Origin: Arenibacter sp. F26102
Lineage (GTDB): Bacteria; Bacteroidota; Bacteroidia; Flavobacteriales; Flavobacteriaceae
Reading direction: 5' to 3'
NCBI RefSeq assembly: GCF_023015865.1
Contig: NZ_JALKBC010000002.1
Coordinates: 1 to 64,000 of the forward strand
DNA: 64,000 nucleotides
The notes under the pieces were generated by a model. That model was not told where the DNA came from. It was given only the letters and a program-made list of their open reading frames with translations, and did no database searches. Of the stretch, positions 1 to 8,583 are shown in pieces. Each line of letters starts with the position of its first letter. Position 1 is the stretch's first letter. The position numbers were made by a program, and so were the translations under genes.

Positions 1-812
1 CCTATGGTACACCCCACGCGCCATACCACACTGCCCCGTTGGAATATAGGAACCGATTTGATCCGGAAAAGATCCAACTCCGAAGAAATGTACCCGATAG
101 TCTTAAGGAACGGGCAAAAAAGGATCTGGCAGGTTATTATGCTCATATAGCGGCACTGGATGATATGATAGGCAAGGTGATAAAAAATCTAAAGGATTCC
201 GGTCAATTTGATAATACCATCATAGTATTTACTGCAGATCATGGGGATCTACTGGGCTCCCATGGAGCCTATAAAAAGCAACAACCTTACGAGGAATCCG
301 CAAAGGTGCCTATGCTGTACTATATTCCTGAAAAATTGAAAATCGCTGCAGGAGAACGGGAGGCTTTAATGAATTCCGAAGACATCATGCCCACCCTTTT
401 AAGTCTCTGCGATATTTCCATCCCCAACACTGTGGAAGGATTGGACTATAGGCCTTATATGGAAGGGAAAGAGGAAATAGGACATGCTACCTTGCTCACC
501 TGTGTACAACCCTTTGGGCAATGGAACAAGGTACAACATGGGGCAAGGGAGTACAGGGCCATAAAGACCCTACAGTATACCTATGCCCGCGATTTGAATG
601 GCCCGTGGCTGCTGTTCGATAACATCAATGACCCATACCAATTGTTCAACCTTGTGGGCAATGAGGGCTATACCACCCTTCAGGACGAATTGGAAAAACA
701 GCTATCCCAACGCTTGAAAGAAACCGGAGATGAATTTCTTCCGGGAATGGATTACATAAAAAAGTGGGGCTATCCGGTTGATGAAACTGGTACAGTGCCT
801 TATACTAACTAG
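1..812 (+). CDS. Sulfatase, C-terminal part only (runs off left edge)
   Basis: The frame is open from the first bases of the window, so this is the end of a longer gene; the first in-frame TTG at base 39 is not a real start. The visible part begins with a PHAPYHTAP stretch typical of arylsulfatase-type enzymes. A TADHGD metal-binding motif follows about 80 residues on, then a lysine-rich segment (YKKQ) where family members keep a substrate-contacting Lys. The catalytic formylglycine Cys lies upstream of the window and cannot be checked. By family it should hydrolyse a sulfate ester on a carbohydrate. A strong terminator follows at 850. Its subfamily cannot be assigned from the tail. Confidence 0.85.
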   Translation, partial: YGTPHAPYHTAPLEYRNRFDPEKIQLRRNVPDSLKERAKKDLAGYYAHIAALDDMIGKVIKNLKDSGQFDNTIIVFTADHGDLLGSHGAYKKQQPYEESAKVPMLYYIPEKLKIAAGEREALMNSEDIMPTLLSLCDISIPNTVEGLDYRPYMEGKEEIGHATLLTCVQPFGQWNKVQHGAREYRAIKTLQYTYARDLNGPWLLFDNINDPYQLFNLVGNEGYTTLQDELEKQLSQRLKETGDEFLPGMDYIKKWGYPVDETGTVPYTN

Positions 813-849
813 CTAATTTCTGGTGGTATGTCATAAACGGTTTAAATTT

Positions 850-881
850 AAAAAATGCGTGTCACGGGACACGCATTTTTT
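850..881 (+). terminator. Rho-independent terminator after the first sulfatase
   Basis: A perfect 13-bp stem (851-863 pairs with 868-880) with a four-base loop (ACGG) ends in a run of T. It separates the partial sulfatase from the next gene. The A/T flanks are symmetric, so it could work in both directions. Confidence 0.85.
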
Positions 882-1050
882 AATTGAATAATAAAGTAGT
901 ACTATCAGATTGGAGTGCAGAAGAGTTGACCAAAATTAATATTCAATATTTATTATTTTACAAGTAAATTACTTGGCATTAACTATGACCTCAATTTGAT
1001 ATGTACGGTTGGCAACTTCAGCAATAGTTATATAATGTTAAATTTCCTAT

Positions 1051-2514
1051 ATGAAAATTATAAAGACGCTCTTTTCACTTTTAGCCCTTTTACTAATTCT
1101 AGGGTCTTGTAATTCCAAAAAGAAGGTTGAAACTAATATAATTCATGAAAGGCCCAACGTATTGTTTATCGCCGTAGATGACCTTAATGATTGGATTGGG
1201 GTTCTTGGAGGTCACCCCCAAGCCAAAACCCCCCATATGGATCGGTTGGCTCAGCGTGGCGTTCTTTTTAGTAATGCGCATTGCCAGGCTCCAGTTTGCA
1301 ATCCCAGTAGGGCAAGTGTTATGACCTCCTTATATCCCAGTACCTCTGGTATTTACTTTTTAAATCCAGATATTACAGAATCTCCTGTGGCAAGTAAAAA
1401 TATAGTGATGCCAAAACGGTTTCAGAAGGAGGGTTATAATGTTTTTGCTGCGGGTAAAATCTTCCACAATGGGAAAGGAATCAACGAAACCCATATTCCA
1501 AATTATGCAGGGCAATTTGGCGGGTTTGGGCCCATGCCCGAAAAAAAAATAAGTACATATCCGGGCCATCCATTGTGGGACTGGGGGGTCTATCCTGAAA
1601 GTGATGAACAAATGCCCGACTATCAAATTGCAAGTTGGGCCGAAAAAAGATTGGCGAAAAAACAAGAACAACCTTTTTGGATGGGCGTTGGTTTCTATCG
1701 TCCACACGTGCCTCAATTCGCACCGCAAAAATGGTTTGACTTGTATCCATTGGAATCTCTACAGCTACCTAGCACCAAGACGGAAGATCTGAATGATGTT
1801 TCTTCCTACGGTATCGATATCACCCGCTTAAATCATGTGTCGCCAACTTTTGAATGGGTGACCGGGAATAAGGAATGGAAAACTTTGGTACAGTCCTATC
1901 TGGCCTGTGTAAGTTTTGTGGATGATCAAGTTGGTCGGGTGATTACTGCACTGGACAATGGGGACTATGGCAAAAACACTTATGTGGTATTATTTAGTGA
2001 TCATGGTTTCCACCTGGGCGAAAAGGAACGCTTCGCCAAACGGAGCCTATGGGAAGATGGGGCACGAGTACCATTGATAATTATTGGACCCGGTATTCCT
2101 AAGGGAAAAGTTATTAATAAGCCAGTTCAATTATTGGATATCTACCCTACGTTGCTTGAATTGACCAATCTTAAACCAGATTCTAAACACGAAGTAAATT
2201 CTTTGGTGCCATTATTAATGAATAGGGAAACTGAATGGTCACATTATGCCAGAACTTGTTTTGGACCTGGCAACTACACCATCATATCGGAACGTTATCG
2301 TTATATACAATATAATGATGGGTCTGAAGAATTTTATGACCATGAAAAGGACCCACAGGAATGGTACAACTCCATTAGCAATGTGGATTATGCCGATATA
2401 ATTGCCCAGCACAGATTGCAGGTGCCTCAAGAGCGTTATAAAATTCTAGGGCAGGGATCTACCGGGCATGAATCTTATGAGGCTACCGAAAAAAAGAAAA
2501 CTCGATTAGATTGA
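1051..2514 (+). CDS. Sulfatase lipoprotein, iduronate-2-sulfatase-like
   Basis: A 487-residue enzyme predicted to remove sulfate from a uronic acid or similar sugar. It starts with a lipoprotein signal peptide (lipobox LGSC, Cys20), so it should be anchored in a membrane facing the periplasm or outside. Metal-binding Asp43-Asp44 lie in VDDLNDW, and the formylglycine site is Cys83 in C-N-P-S-R. Gly-Lys136 and His139 (AAGKIFH), His219 (YRPHVP) and Asp317-His318 (FSDHGFHLGE) complete the active-site set. DDLNDW and SDHGFHLGE are characteristic of iduronate-2-sulfatase-like (S1_7-type) enzymes. It converges with the gene at 2630. The true substrate is not shown; iduronate or glucuronate sulfate in ulvan would fit the locus. 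Confidence 0.92.
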   Translation: MKIIKTLFSLLALLLILGSCNSKKKVETNIIHERPNVLFIAVDDLNDWIGVLGGHPQAKTPHMDRLAQRGVLFSNAHCQAPVCNPSRASVMTSLYPSTSGIYFLNPDITESPVASKNIVMPKRFQKEGYNVFAAGKIFHNGKGINETHIPNYAGQFGGFGPMPEKKISTYPGHPLWDWGVYPESDEQMPDYQIASWAEKRLAKKQEQPFWMGVGFYRPHVPQFAPQKWFDLYPLESLQLPSTKTEDLNDVSSYGIDITRLNHVSPTFEWVTGNKEWKTLVQSYLACVSFVDDQVGRVITALDNGDYGKNTYVVLFSDHGFHLGEKERFAKRSLWEDGARVPLIIIGPGIPKGKVINKPVQLLDIYPTLLELTNLKPDSKHEVNSLVPLLMNRETEWSHYARTCFGPGNYTIISERYRYIQYNDGSEEFYDHEKDPQEWYNSISNVDYADIIAQHRLQVPQERYKILGQGSTGHESYEATEKKKTRLD

Positions 2515-2629
2515 ATGACGGATATAATAATTGAAAATATAATTTTTTCGATACTCAATTTATTTTACTGAGCATTATTTATGGTCAATGTTAAACATAA
2601 GAATGTGAAAATAGTTAGTAGGAAATACA

Positions 2630-5600
2630 TTAAAATGAATTAATCACCAATTTTATCTCATGTTTACCAGGCTCCAACCTAACCGAACCAAAGGCCGATG
2701 CCACTTTCTTCCCGTTGTGCATTAGTTCTTTTCCAGCTGAAGTAGCAATTTCAAATTCGGCAACCATATTGGCAGGAATTTCAACGGTATACAATTGTAA
2801 TCTAGGGCCTTTGGAGGTGTAGCGGGCCTTTATTGTTCCTTTAATAGTAGGCACTTCGATAGTACTATTCTTTAAATCCCCCAACTGCGGTTTAATGGTA
2901 GCAATGCCAAAACCTGGGGTTTTTGGCTGAATCCCCCATAGTCCGCGTGGAATGGCATTAGCCGGTACAGCTCCCCATGCATGGTTCCAATCCAAATTAT
3001 TTTTATACTTTAAATCCCACGCTTCCAAGGTGATGGTAGATCCTATACGGATCATATTGTACCAACTTCTGTCACTTGTGTCCGTTAACAAATCCAGGGC
3101 ATAATCTGCCGCGCCCGCATTGTATAGGCCGTCCATCAAATATTGGGAACCATATACACTACAGGCCATTCCCCTCGATTTTACAAATTCAACCACCGAT
3201 CCAATATGTTCCTCGGGTACCATATTGAATGCCAAAGGCATCATATTGGCATGTAAGGATGCATGGTCTGTTCCAATTCCGTCTATGTAGATGCCCCTCT
3301 TAGGGTCGAACATTTTTTCATTGAAGGCCTTCTTCGCTTTTATTGCTCTCAATTTAAAATCCATGGCTTCATCGGTTTTACCCAAAGCCTTCGCGAATTC
3401 AGACATGATTTTCATGTTCTGGTAATAAAATGCATTGACAACGGTATTATAATCCTTAAAAACATAACCATCACGTTCGCCTTTGTTCGTAGGATCTCCA
3501 CCCCAGCCTGCAGAGGGCCAGTCAACAATATCCCTAAAGGTTTCCTTTAGATCTTTTGAAAATCCAAGATTGGCCATCAATTCTGGAGTCATTTTGGTAG
3601 AGGTTATTAAGCCGTCTTCATTTGACAGCTCATATAGGGTTTTATACTTTAGTTGGTCGTAGTATTTTTGGATAAGCTCAGTATTGCCTGTGTACATATA
3701 GTCGGCATAAAACATAAGTGCTACGTGTTGCTGCCATTCGGTAGGCCATGTAGGGTGTTTCATAAAATATTCAATGGTCTGCCTAGCCATTGCATATTCG
3801 CGATCAGTTGTATAATGGCTCAATTGGTTTAAATAGGCGTCGGCTTCATAAGGAATCCGCTCACGGTCCCCATCTACGTATAACCCGTTAAAAGTTGTGG
3901 CTTTAATAGAGTATTTACACAAATCCCAAATTTGATTCAAAATATCATCTGTACTCGTGAAACTACTGCTGTCATCTTCCCAGTAACTGTGATACGCTAG
4001 TTGCGTGAAATTCTCAGCAGTCAAGGGCTCTTTGGCCCCGTCAACCTCGGCATATCGAAAAGGCAATAGAACCGGAAAACCTTCTGGTAGCGGAAGGGCT
4101 TTGCCAGGCAGGGTGTTTCTTTTGTCCGGTTTGATCTGAAGTTGATATTTGGTTTGATTGGGGGTAACTGGGACTTCAATTTCTTGGTACCTGATATGGC
4201 TCTTTTTAAAAGGTGTCCTATTGATACCTTTACCTTCTAACTGTTCCCCGATCCTGAAAGTAAGGGTATGAGCGGTTTTGGCATTGTAGGTAAAATCAAT
4301 GGTTGCGAAGGCCGCTTTCCCAAAATCGACAAAATACGTATCACCTCTTTTTTCGAATAGGACCGGTTTTATTTTATCTATTTGAAAACTGTTAGGTGTT
4401 GTAATGGTTGTTTTGGGACTGCCCATAGTGAACGTCTGGGTATTGGAATATCGTGAAAGACGATTGTCCTGGTCCCAAATGCGCACTTTCCAGAAGTAGG
4501 TCTCCCCACTTTTCAACTGCGCCCCTCCATGTTCTATTTCTGTTGAGGTGTTGGATCTTATTTGCCCACTATTCCAGACATCACCTATATTATTATTTAT
4601 TTTTTCTTCGGAAGAAGCTACCAATATTTGATAGGCCGATTGGGAAACTGCGCCATCCGGTACCACCCATCCATATTCCGGTTTGGAATCAATTATCCTA
4701 ACCCCAGTGGTGTTTCTTATCCATTCAATAATTAAATTGGACGGTCCTTTGGAATAATCATCCGAAAGTTCAACAATAAGCTTGTCCGTTTTTCCCCGGA
4801 AAGATTTAAGCTTTTCAGCATAATTTGAATCTTTCGCTAGGTTATTGATTTCTTTTGGGTCATCTTTTAAGTTATATAGCTCTTCAAAAGACTTATCATT
4901 TACATAGCGGAAGTATTTCCAATATTTGGTACGTACACCCTCGCTAGGAGGAATGTTTTCAAACTCCCAAAGATGTTCGATCAAAACGGTATCCCGATCA
5001 AAGTTTTTCTTGGAATTATCAGCAATTGGCATCAGACTTTTACCTTGCCAAGTTTCGGGTTGTGCAATGCCGGCTAGGTCGAGAATAGTGGAGGGAACAT
5101 CTATGTTCAATGCCAAGGCATCGCTGTCTTTTTGTTTTTTTAAGCGTGGGTCAAAAACAATCAAGGGTACCCGAACCGAATTATCATATAATAACCATTT
5201 TCCGGCAAGCTGACGCTCACCCAAGAAATAACCATTATCTCCCATCAAAATGATGACCGTATTTTTATCAATTCCCTTTTTCTTCAGCTCTTCCCTGATT
5301 GTGGCTATTTCACGGTCAATACCCGAAATCATTCGGTAATAGCCTTTTACACTGTGCTGGTATTTTTCTGGAGTGTCATAACGCCAGGTCCAGCGCAATC
5401 TGTTAAAGCCATCCCGTACAAATTTTGGCTGTGCTTCAAAGTATTTTTCTTCCCCCAGGTCGGGTTCTGGAATATCTATGTTCTGAAGCAACCCATCAGA
5501 CTCCTGTTGCCAGAAGTATTGGTCTTTAGCAGAGTCTTGGGCATGGGGCGCACTAAAGCTCAACGAGAGGCAAAATGGAGTATTGATATTGGCATCCGCA

Positions 5601-6148
5601 ATAAAATCTATAGCCTGTTGACCCGTATATCGGGTGAGGTGTACCGTATCTTTGTCTAGGGTCTTATAATAATATCCCCTCCTATCATTATATCCATTCC
5701 GATCATAGGACTCATAAGTATCAAACTGTTTTTCTAGATCATCATACCGAACACCGTATTTACCATAAAAGCCGGTATAGTAACCGTTTTTTTTCAAGAT
5801 GGATGGATAGGAGTCGGCCATATAGGAATCTCGAATATTTCCCGTCTGGAAATTGAAGTTATGGGTGCGTTCGTATAGCCCGGTCAATATGCTCGCCCTA
5901 CTAGCCGCACAGATTGGAGTGGTAACCATGGCATTTTTAAAATAGGTGCCTTCTTGGGCCAATTTGTCCATTTCTGGGGTGGAAATGAGTTTGTTGCCAG
6001 CATAACCCAAGGCATCAAAACGTTGGTCATCCGTTAAAATAAAGATGATGTTGGGTTTTGTAATTTGCTGTTCTTGTGTTGTTTTTTGTGCTTTTAGAGG
6101 AATGGCGCAAACAATAAAGAGTAATACAACAATAATTTTTATTTTCAT
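2630..6148 (-). CDS. Bifunctional sulfatase / GH78 alpha-L-rhamnosidase fusion
   Basis: A 1172-residue secreted fusion with signal peptide 1-21. Residues about 30-465 form a sulfatase: metal Asp40-Asp41, formylglycine Cys80 in C-A-A-S-R, and Asp304-Asn305 in [10 protein letters not shown]. Residues about 472-575 match the N-terminal beta domain of bacterial rhamnosidases ([27 protein letters not shown]). Residues about 720-1172 form the GH78 (alpha/alpha)6 catalytic domain; Glu763 in [12 protein letters not shown] and Glu1042 in TLEAWD are the likely general acid and base. It should desulfate and release terminal rhamnose from a sulfated rhamnan. From memory, the ulvan locus of Formosa agariphila encodes a protein of this architecture (P36), which supports an ulvan-type substrate. 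An operator-like site lies about 200 bp upstream (6346). Confidence 0.93.
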   Translation of the reverse strand: MKIKIIVVLLFIVCAIPLKAQKTTQEQQITKPNIIFILTDDQRFDALGYAGNKLISTPEMDKLAQEGTYFKNAMVTTPICAASRASILTGLYERTHNFNFQTGNIRDSYMADSYPSILKKNGYYTGFYGKYGVRYDDLEKQFDTYESYDRNGYNDRRGYYYKTLDKDTVHLTRYTGQQAIDFIADANINTPFCLSLSFSAPHAQDSAKDQYFWQQESDGLLQNIDIPEPDLGEEKYFEAQPKFVRDGFNRLRWTWRYDTPEKYQHSVKGYYRMISGIDREIATIREELKKKGIDKNTVIILMGDNGYFLGERQLAGKWLLYDNSVRVPLIVFDPRLKKQKDSDALALNIDVPSTILDLAGIAQPETWQGKSLMPIADNSKKNFDRDTVLIEHLWEFENIPPSEGVRTKYWKYFRYVNDKSFEELYNLKDDPKEINNLAKDSNYAEKLKSFRGKTDKLIVELSDDYSKGPSNLIIEWIRNTTGVRIIDSKPEYGWVVPDGAVSQSAYQILVASSEEKINNNIGDVWNSGQIRSNTSTEIEHGGAQLKSGETYFWKVRIWDQDNRLSRYSNTQTFTMGSPKTTITTPNSFQIDKIKPVLFEKRGDTYFVDFGKAAFATIDFTYNAKTAHTLTFRIGEQLEGKGINRTPFKKSHIRYQEIEVPVTPNQTKYQLQIKPDKRNTLPGKALPLPEGFPVLLPFRYAEVDGAKEPLTAENFTQLAYHSYWEDDSSSFTSTDDILNQIWDLCKYSIKATTFNGLYVDGDRERIPYEADAYLNQLSHYTTDREYAMARQTIEYFMKHPTWPTEWQQHVALMFYADYMYTGNTELIQKYYDQLKYKTLYELSNEDGLITSTKMTPELMANLGFSKDLKETFRDIVDWPSAGWGGDPTNKGERDGYVFKDYNTVVNAFYYQNMKIMSEFAKALGKTDEAMDFKLRAIKAKKAFNEKMFDPKRGIYIDGIGTDHASLHANMMPLAFNMVPEEHIGSVVEFVKSRGMACSVYGSQYLMDGLYNAGAADYALDLLTDTSDRSWYNMIRIGSTITLEAWDLKYKNNLDWNHAWGAVPANAIPRGLWGIQPKTPGFGIATIKPQLGDLKNSTIEVPTIKGTIKARYTSKGPRLQLYTVEIPANMVAEFEIATSAGKELMHNGKKVASAFGSVRLEPGKHEIKLVINSF

Positions 6149-6345
6149 CTATTGGTGATTTTTGTTTTTAATTGGCAGATGTAATTTGCCTATCATTAGT
6201 GGTCCATAAATTAAGAATTGTCAACATCAATTTCAAAATTAAGTTGTTTTCCATGGGACTGGAAGTTATACTTTTATTTATAAAAACAAAGTATTATTGG
6301 GATTGAAATAGACTTGATCAAATTTAAGCTTTATATGATCATAAC

Positions 6346-6365
6346 CTGTCCTGTGCTGTCCTGTC
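6346..6365 (-). promoter_or_regulatory. Operator-like site A
   Basis: Plus strand reads CTGTCCTGTGCTGTCCTGTC. In the sense of the downstream minus-strand gene this is two CAGGAC boxes spaced 10 bp start to start. It lies 197 bp before the sulfatase-GH78 start and matches site B at 17 of 20 positions. The regulator is inferred to be the GntR protein at 29890. Confidence 0.6.
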
Positions 6366-6424
6366 ATTAAATATACTTTTATTATATACTTGGAGTGGGG
6401 GAGTTGACATGCTTTGGGCAATAA

Positions 6425-6460
6425 AAAAAGGGATGAAAATTTTAATTTTCATCCCTTTTC
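6425..6460 (-). terminator. Terminator of the DUF1080 operon
   Basis: A perfect 15-bp stem (6426-6440 pairs with 6445-6459), four-base loop, with A/T runs on both sides. It lies just after the stop of the minus-strand gene ending at 6545. Confidence 0.85.
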
Positions 6461-6544
6461 CTATAGGAAATTTTTCAAGTTATAACAGAAGCCAAGAATT
6501 AAAGGTTGGGCTCTAATCTTCTTGAAAAGAAGCTATTGATATCA

Positions 6545-7348
6545 TTATAAATTCTTCAACCTTATATTTCTATATTCAACCTTCATAGGGGGGCCAACAT
6601 GTACCTGAACCCCCAAATACCCTGCGGATGTCTTGTTAACGTTGTCATCATCGATTACCTCGCTCATTAGAACGCCATTGATGTAATGCTGTAATTTGTT
6701 TCCTTTAATGATAAGGTGGGCTTCGTTCCAATCTTCACTCTTGATCTTTGTTTTTAATTCATCCGAGTCTCCAAGTGATTCCAAAATCTCCCTACTCTGC
6801 CAGGCATTCTTTGCTACATTGGCTCTTAAGTATCCTGGAGTATCAGGATTTGCCTGAGACGTTATTCTGGCCTTTTCACCTCTATAGGCCAAAGTAGTAC
6901 GCTTTTTCTCTTCATAGTTCTGCCCGGTATACCTTATTTTTCCATCAATATCGGCTTGATAACCGCGTAACGCAAAAGGAATGGTATCTACTTTTTCACT
7001 GCGATAGTTTATACCACTGTTACCGGCTTCCGCAATACGGAATTCGAGTTTCAGTTCAAAATCTGCAGGTTGTCCTCCTTGATAAATAATAAAGGTATTG
7101 TTCTTCAATAAAGTAGTGGGGGTTACCTCACCCACAAGATTTCCGTTCTCCACCCTCCAATAGTTGGGGTCTCCTTCCCAGTTATCAAGTGTCTTGCCAT
7201 CAAAGATTTGTACGAATCCGTCCTTTTCCGTTGTGGTCTCTGTCACTTCCTGGTTTGGTTTATCTTCTTTTTTTTCCTTGCAGGATTGTAAACCAATAAT
7301 TGCTATCAGTACTAATAATAAGGGCTTAAACGTTCTTTTCAAATTCAT
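6545..7348 (-). CDS. DUF1080 / 3-keto-disaccharide hydrolase-like lipoprotein
   Basis: A 267-residue protein with a lipobox ending LQSC (Cys23), so probably membrane-anchored. Residues about 43-265 are a DUF1080 domain: FVQIFDGKTLDNWEG at the start, then FELKLEFRI, GNSGINYRS and a C-terminal VEYRNIRLKNL, all usual for this beta-sandwich family. Some DUF1080 members hydrolyse 3-keto-glycosides, others are probably binding modules; activity here is inferred. It is the last gene of an operon, three bases after the FG-GAP gene. Its pairing with a cytochrome-bearing propeller protein suggests oxidation of a glycoside followed by cleavage. Confidence 0.88.
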   Translation of the reverse strand: MNLKRTFKPLLLVLIAIIGLQSCKEKKEDKPNQEVTETTTEKDGFVQIFDGKTLDNWEGDPNYWRVENGNLVGEVTPTTLLKNNTFIIYQGGQPADFELKLEFRIAEAGNSGINYRSEKVDTIPFALRGYQADIDGKIRYTGQNYEEKKRTTLAYRGEKARITSQANPDTPGYLRANVAKNAWQSREILESLGDSDELKTKIKSEDWNEAHLIIKGNKLQHYINGVLMSEVIDDDNVNKTSAGYLGVQVHVGPPMKVEYRNIRLKNL

Positions 7349-7351
7349 TGT

Positions 7352-8581
7352 TTATTGTTTAATAGGTTCGTTGTAATAAATGTATAGGCCATCCTTTCCG
7401 GCCACTATAATATCTTTGTTTCCATTTTTTTTCAAATCAGTAACACTAAAAAAGACTCCGGTTCCTTTTCCCTGACCATATGGACCATAATCAATAACTT
7501 GCTTACTGAAACTCTCCCCGTTCCACCTGAAATAATAGAGTCCAAGATCATCGTAACCCCCGGGATCTTTTCCATTATGGGCACGGTAACGCTTACCTGT
7601 TACGAGTTCGTTTTCCCCGTCCTGATCAATATCGGTCCATTCCATACTATGGTATTGGGAATTATAGGGGTCAATGGCGTGTTTTATCCATTGGGATTTC
7701 TGTTTCTTGGTAGCAATTTTTTGTTCATACCAAAATAAACCGTAATCATGGCCTTGACCAACAATAAGATCTGAAAGTCCATCCTTATTTACATCGGTTA
7801 CAATTATTGGTACGCATGCCGTGCCCAATTCAAAATCCTGATGAAGTTTCCATTTACCCGCATAGGGATCGTTAGGGGCTTCGAGCCAACCCTTTGGTGT
7901 AATAATGTCGTCCAATCCGTCACCATTTATATCACCAAAGCCCAACCCATGTCCTTGTGCACCAGAAATGGCGTGCTTAATGAACTTTCCTGCACCTTTT
8001 TTGTTTTTATCCAATTGCAATCTATAAATCACCAAAGAATCATTGGGAGTATTGGGGATTATTTCGATAGTGCCATCGCCATCCAAATCCCAAGAACGGG
8101 TGCTTTCAATGTTTCCTGCTTCAGCTATTAAATGTTCCTGCCATTCACCGCCATCACCAGGATTTTGCTTCCATATCAATTGTTTTCCAAACCAGCCGCC
8201 GGTAATAAAATCCATATTTCCATCCCCGTTAACGTCTAAAGGAATGGTGGAAAAATCATCATAATATTCGCCGTATCGTTTTGCTGAACCTATATAGTAA
8301 CGGGTTTGAAATTCTGGTCCCTTATACCAATATGCCCCGGAGACCAGGTCGAGTACGTTGTCGTTGTCTACATCGAACACCCCTACCGTTTCATAGCTTT
8401 CGGAAGCAATCTGTTGTTTGGTGAACTTTAAAGGTTTCGATTGTGCAATTATAAAAGAACCCATCAATAAAAAGACAGCGTTTATAAAAAGCGCTGCACC
8501 GCCTATGTTAATTACACTTAACATAAACGGTGCAGGTTTTTTTAACCTGAATAGGTCAATTCCTTTAATTGTTTTCGCCAT
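7352..8581 (-). CDS. FG-GAP/VCBS repeat protein
   Basis: A 409-residue protein built of beta-propeller repeats with six calcium-type loops: DVDNDNVLD, DVNGDGNMD, DLDGDGTIE, DINGDGLDD, DVNKDGLSD and DIDQDGENE. A long hydrophobic stretch near residues 38-57 is a signal or anchor. The first 18 residues before Met19 are unusual, so translation may begin at that internal Met. The gene begins two bases after the cytochrome-domain gene and ends three bases before the DUF1080 gene, so the three are surely co-transcribed. Function is unknown; such repeats bind ligands or partner proteins outside the cytoplasm. Confidence 0.85.
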   Translation of the reverse strand: MAKTIKGIDLFRLKKPAPFMLSVINIGGAALFINAVFLLMGSFIIAQSKPLKFTKQQIASESYETVGVFDVDNDNVLDLVSGAYWYKGPEFQTRYYIGSAKRYGEYYDDFSTIPLDVNGDGNMDFITGGWFGKQLIWKQNPGDGGEWQEHLIAEAGNIESTRSWDLDGDGTIEIIPNTPNDSLVIYRLQLDKNKKGAGKFIKHAISGAQGHGLGFGDINGDGLDDIITPKGWLEAPNDPYAGKWKLHQDFELGTACVPIIVTDVNKDGLSDLIVGQGHDYGLFWYEQKIATKKQKSQWIKHAIDPYNSQYHSMEWTDIDQDGENELVTGKRYRAHNGKDPGGYDDLGLYYFRWNGESFSKQVIDYGPYGQGKGTGVFFSVTDLKKNGNKDIIVAGKDGLYIYYNEPIKQ

Positions 8582-8583
8582 TC

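Larger units (their letters stand above)
6149..6544. other. Intergenic region with operator site and terminator
   Basis: About 400 bp between two minus-strand genes. It holds operator-like site A (6346-6365) for the downstream sulfatase-GH78 gene and the terminator of the upstream operon (6425-6460). I see no coding frame in it. Confidence 0.7.

Noticed and set aside
39-41. TTG at 39 as the start of the first sulfatase
   Set aside because: The frame is open to the window edge and encodes conserved sulfatase sequence (PHAPYHTAP) before it.
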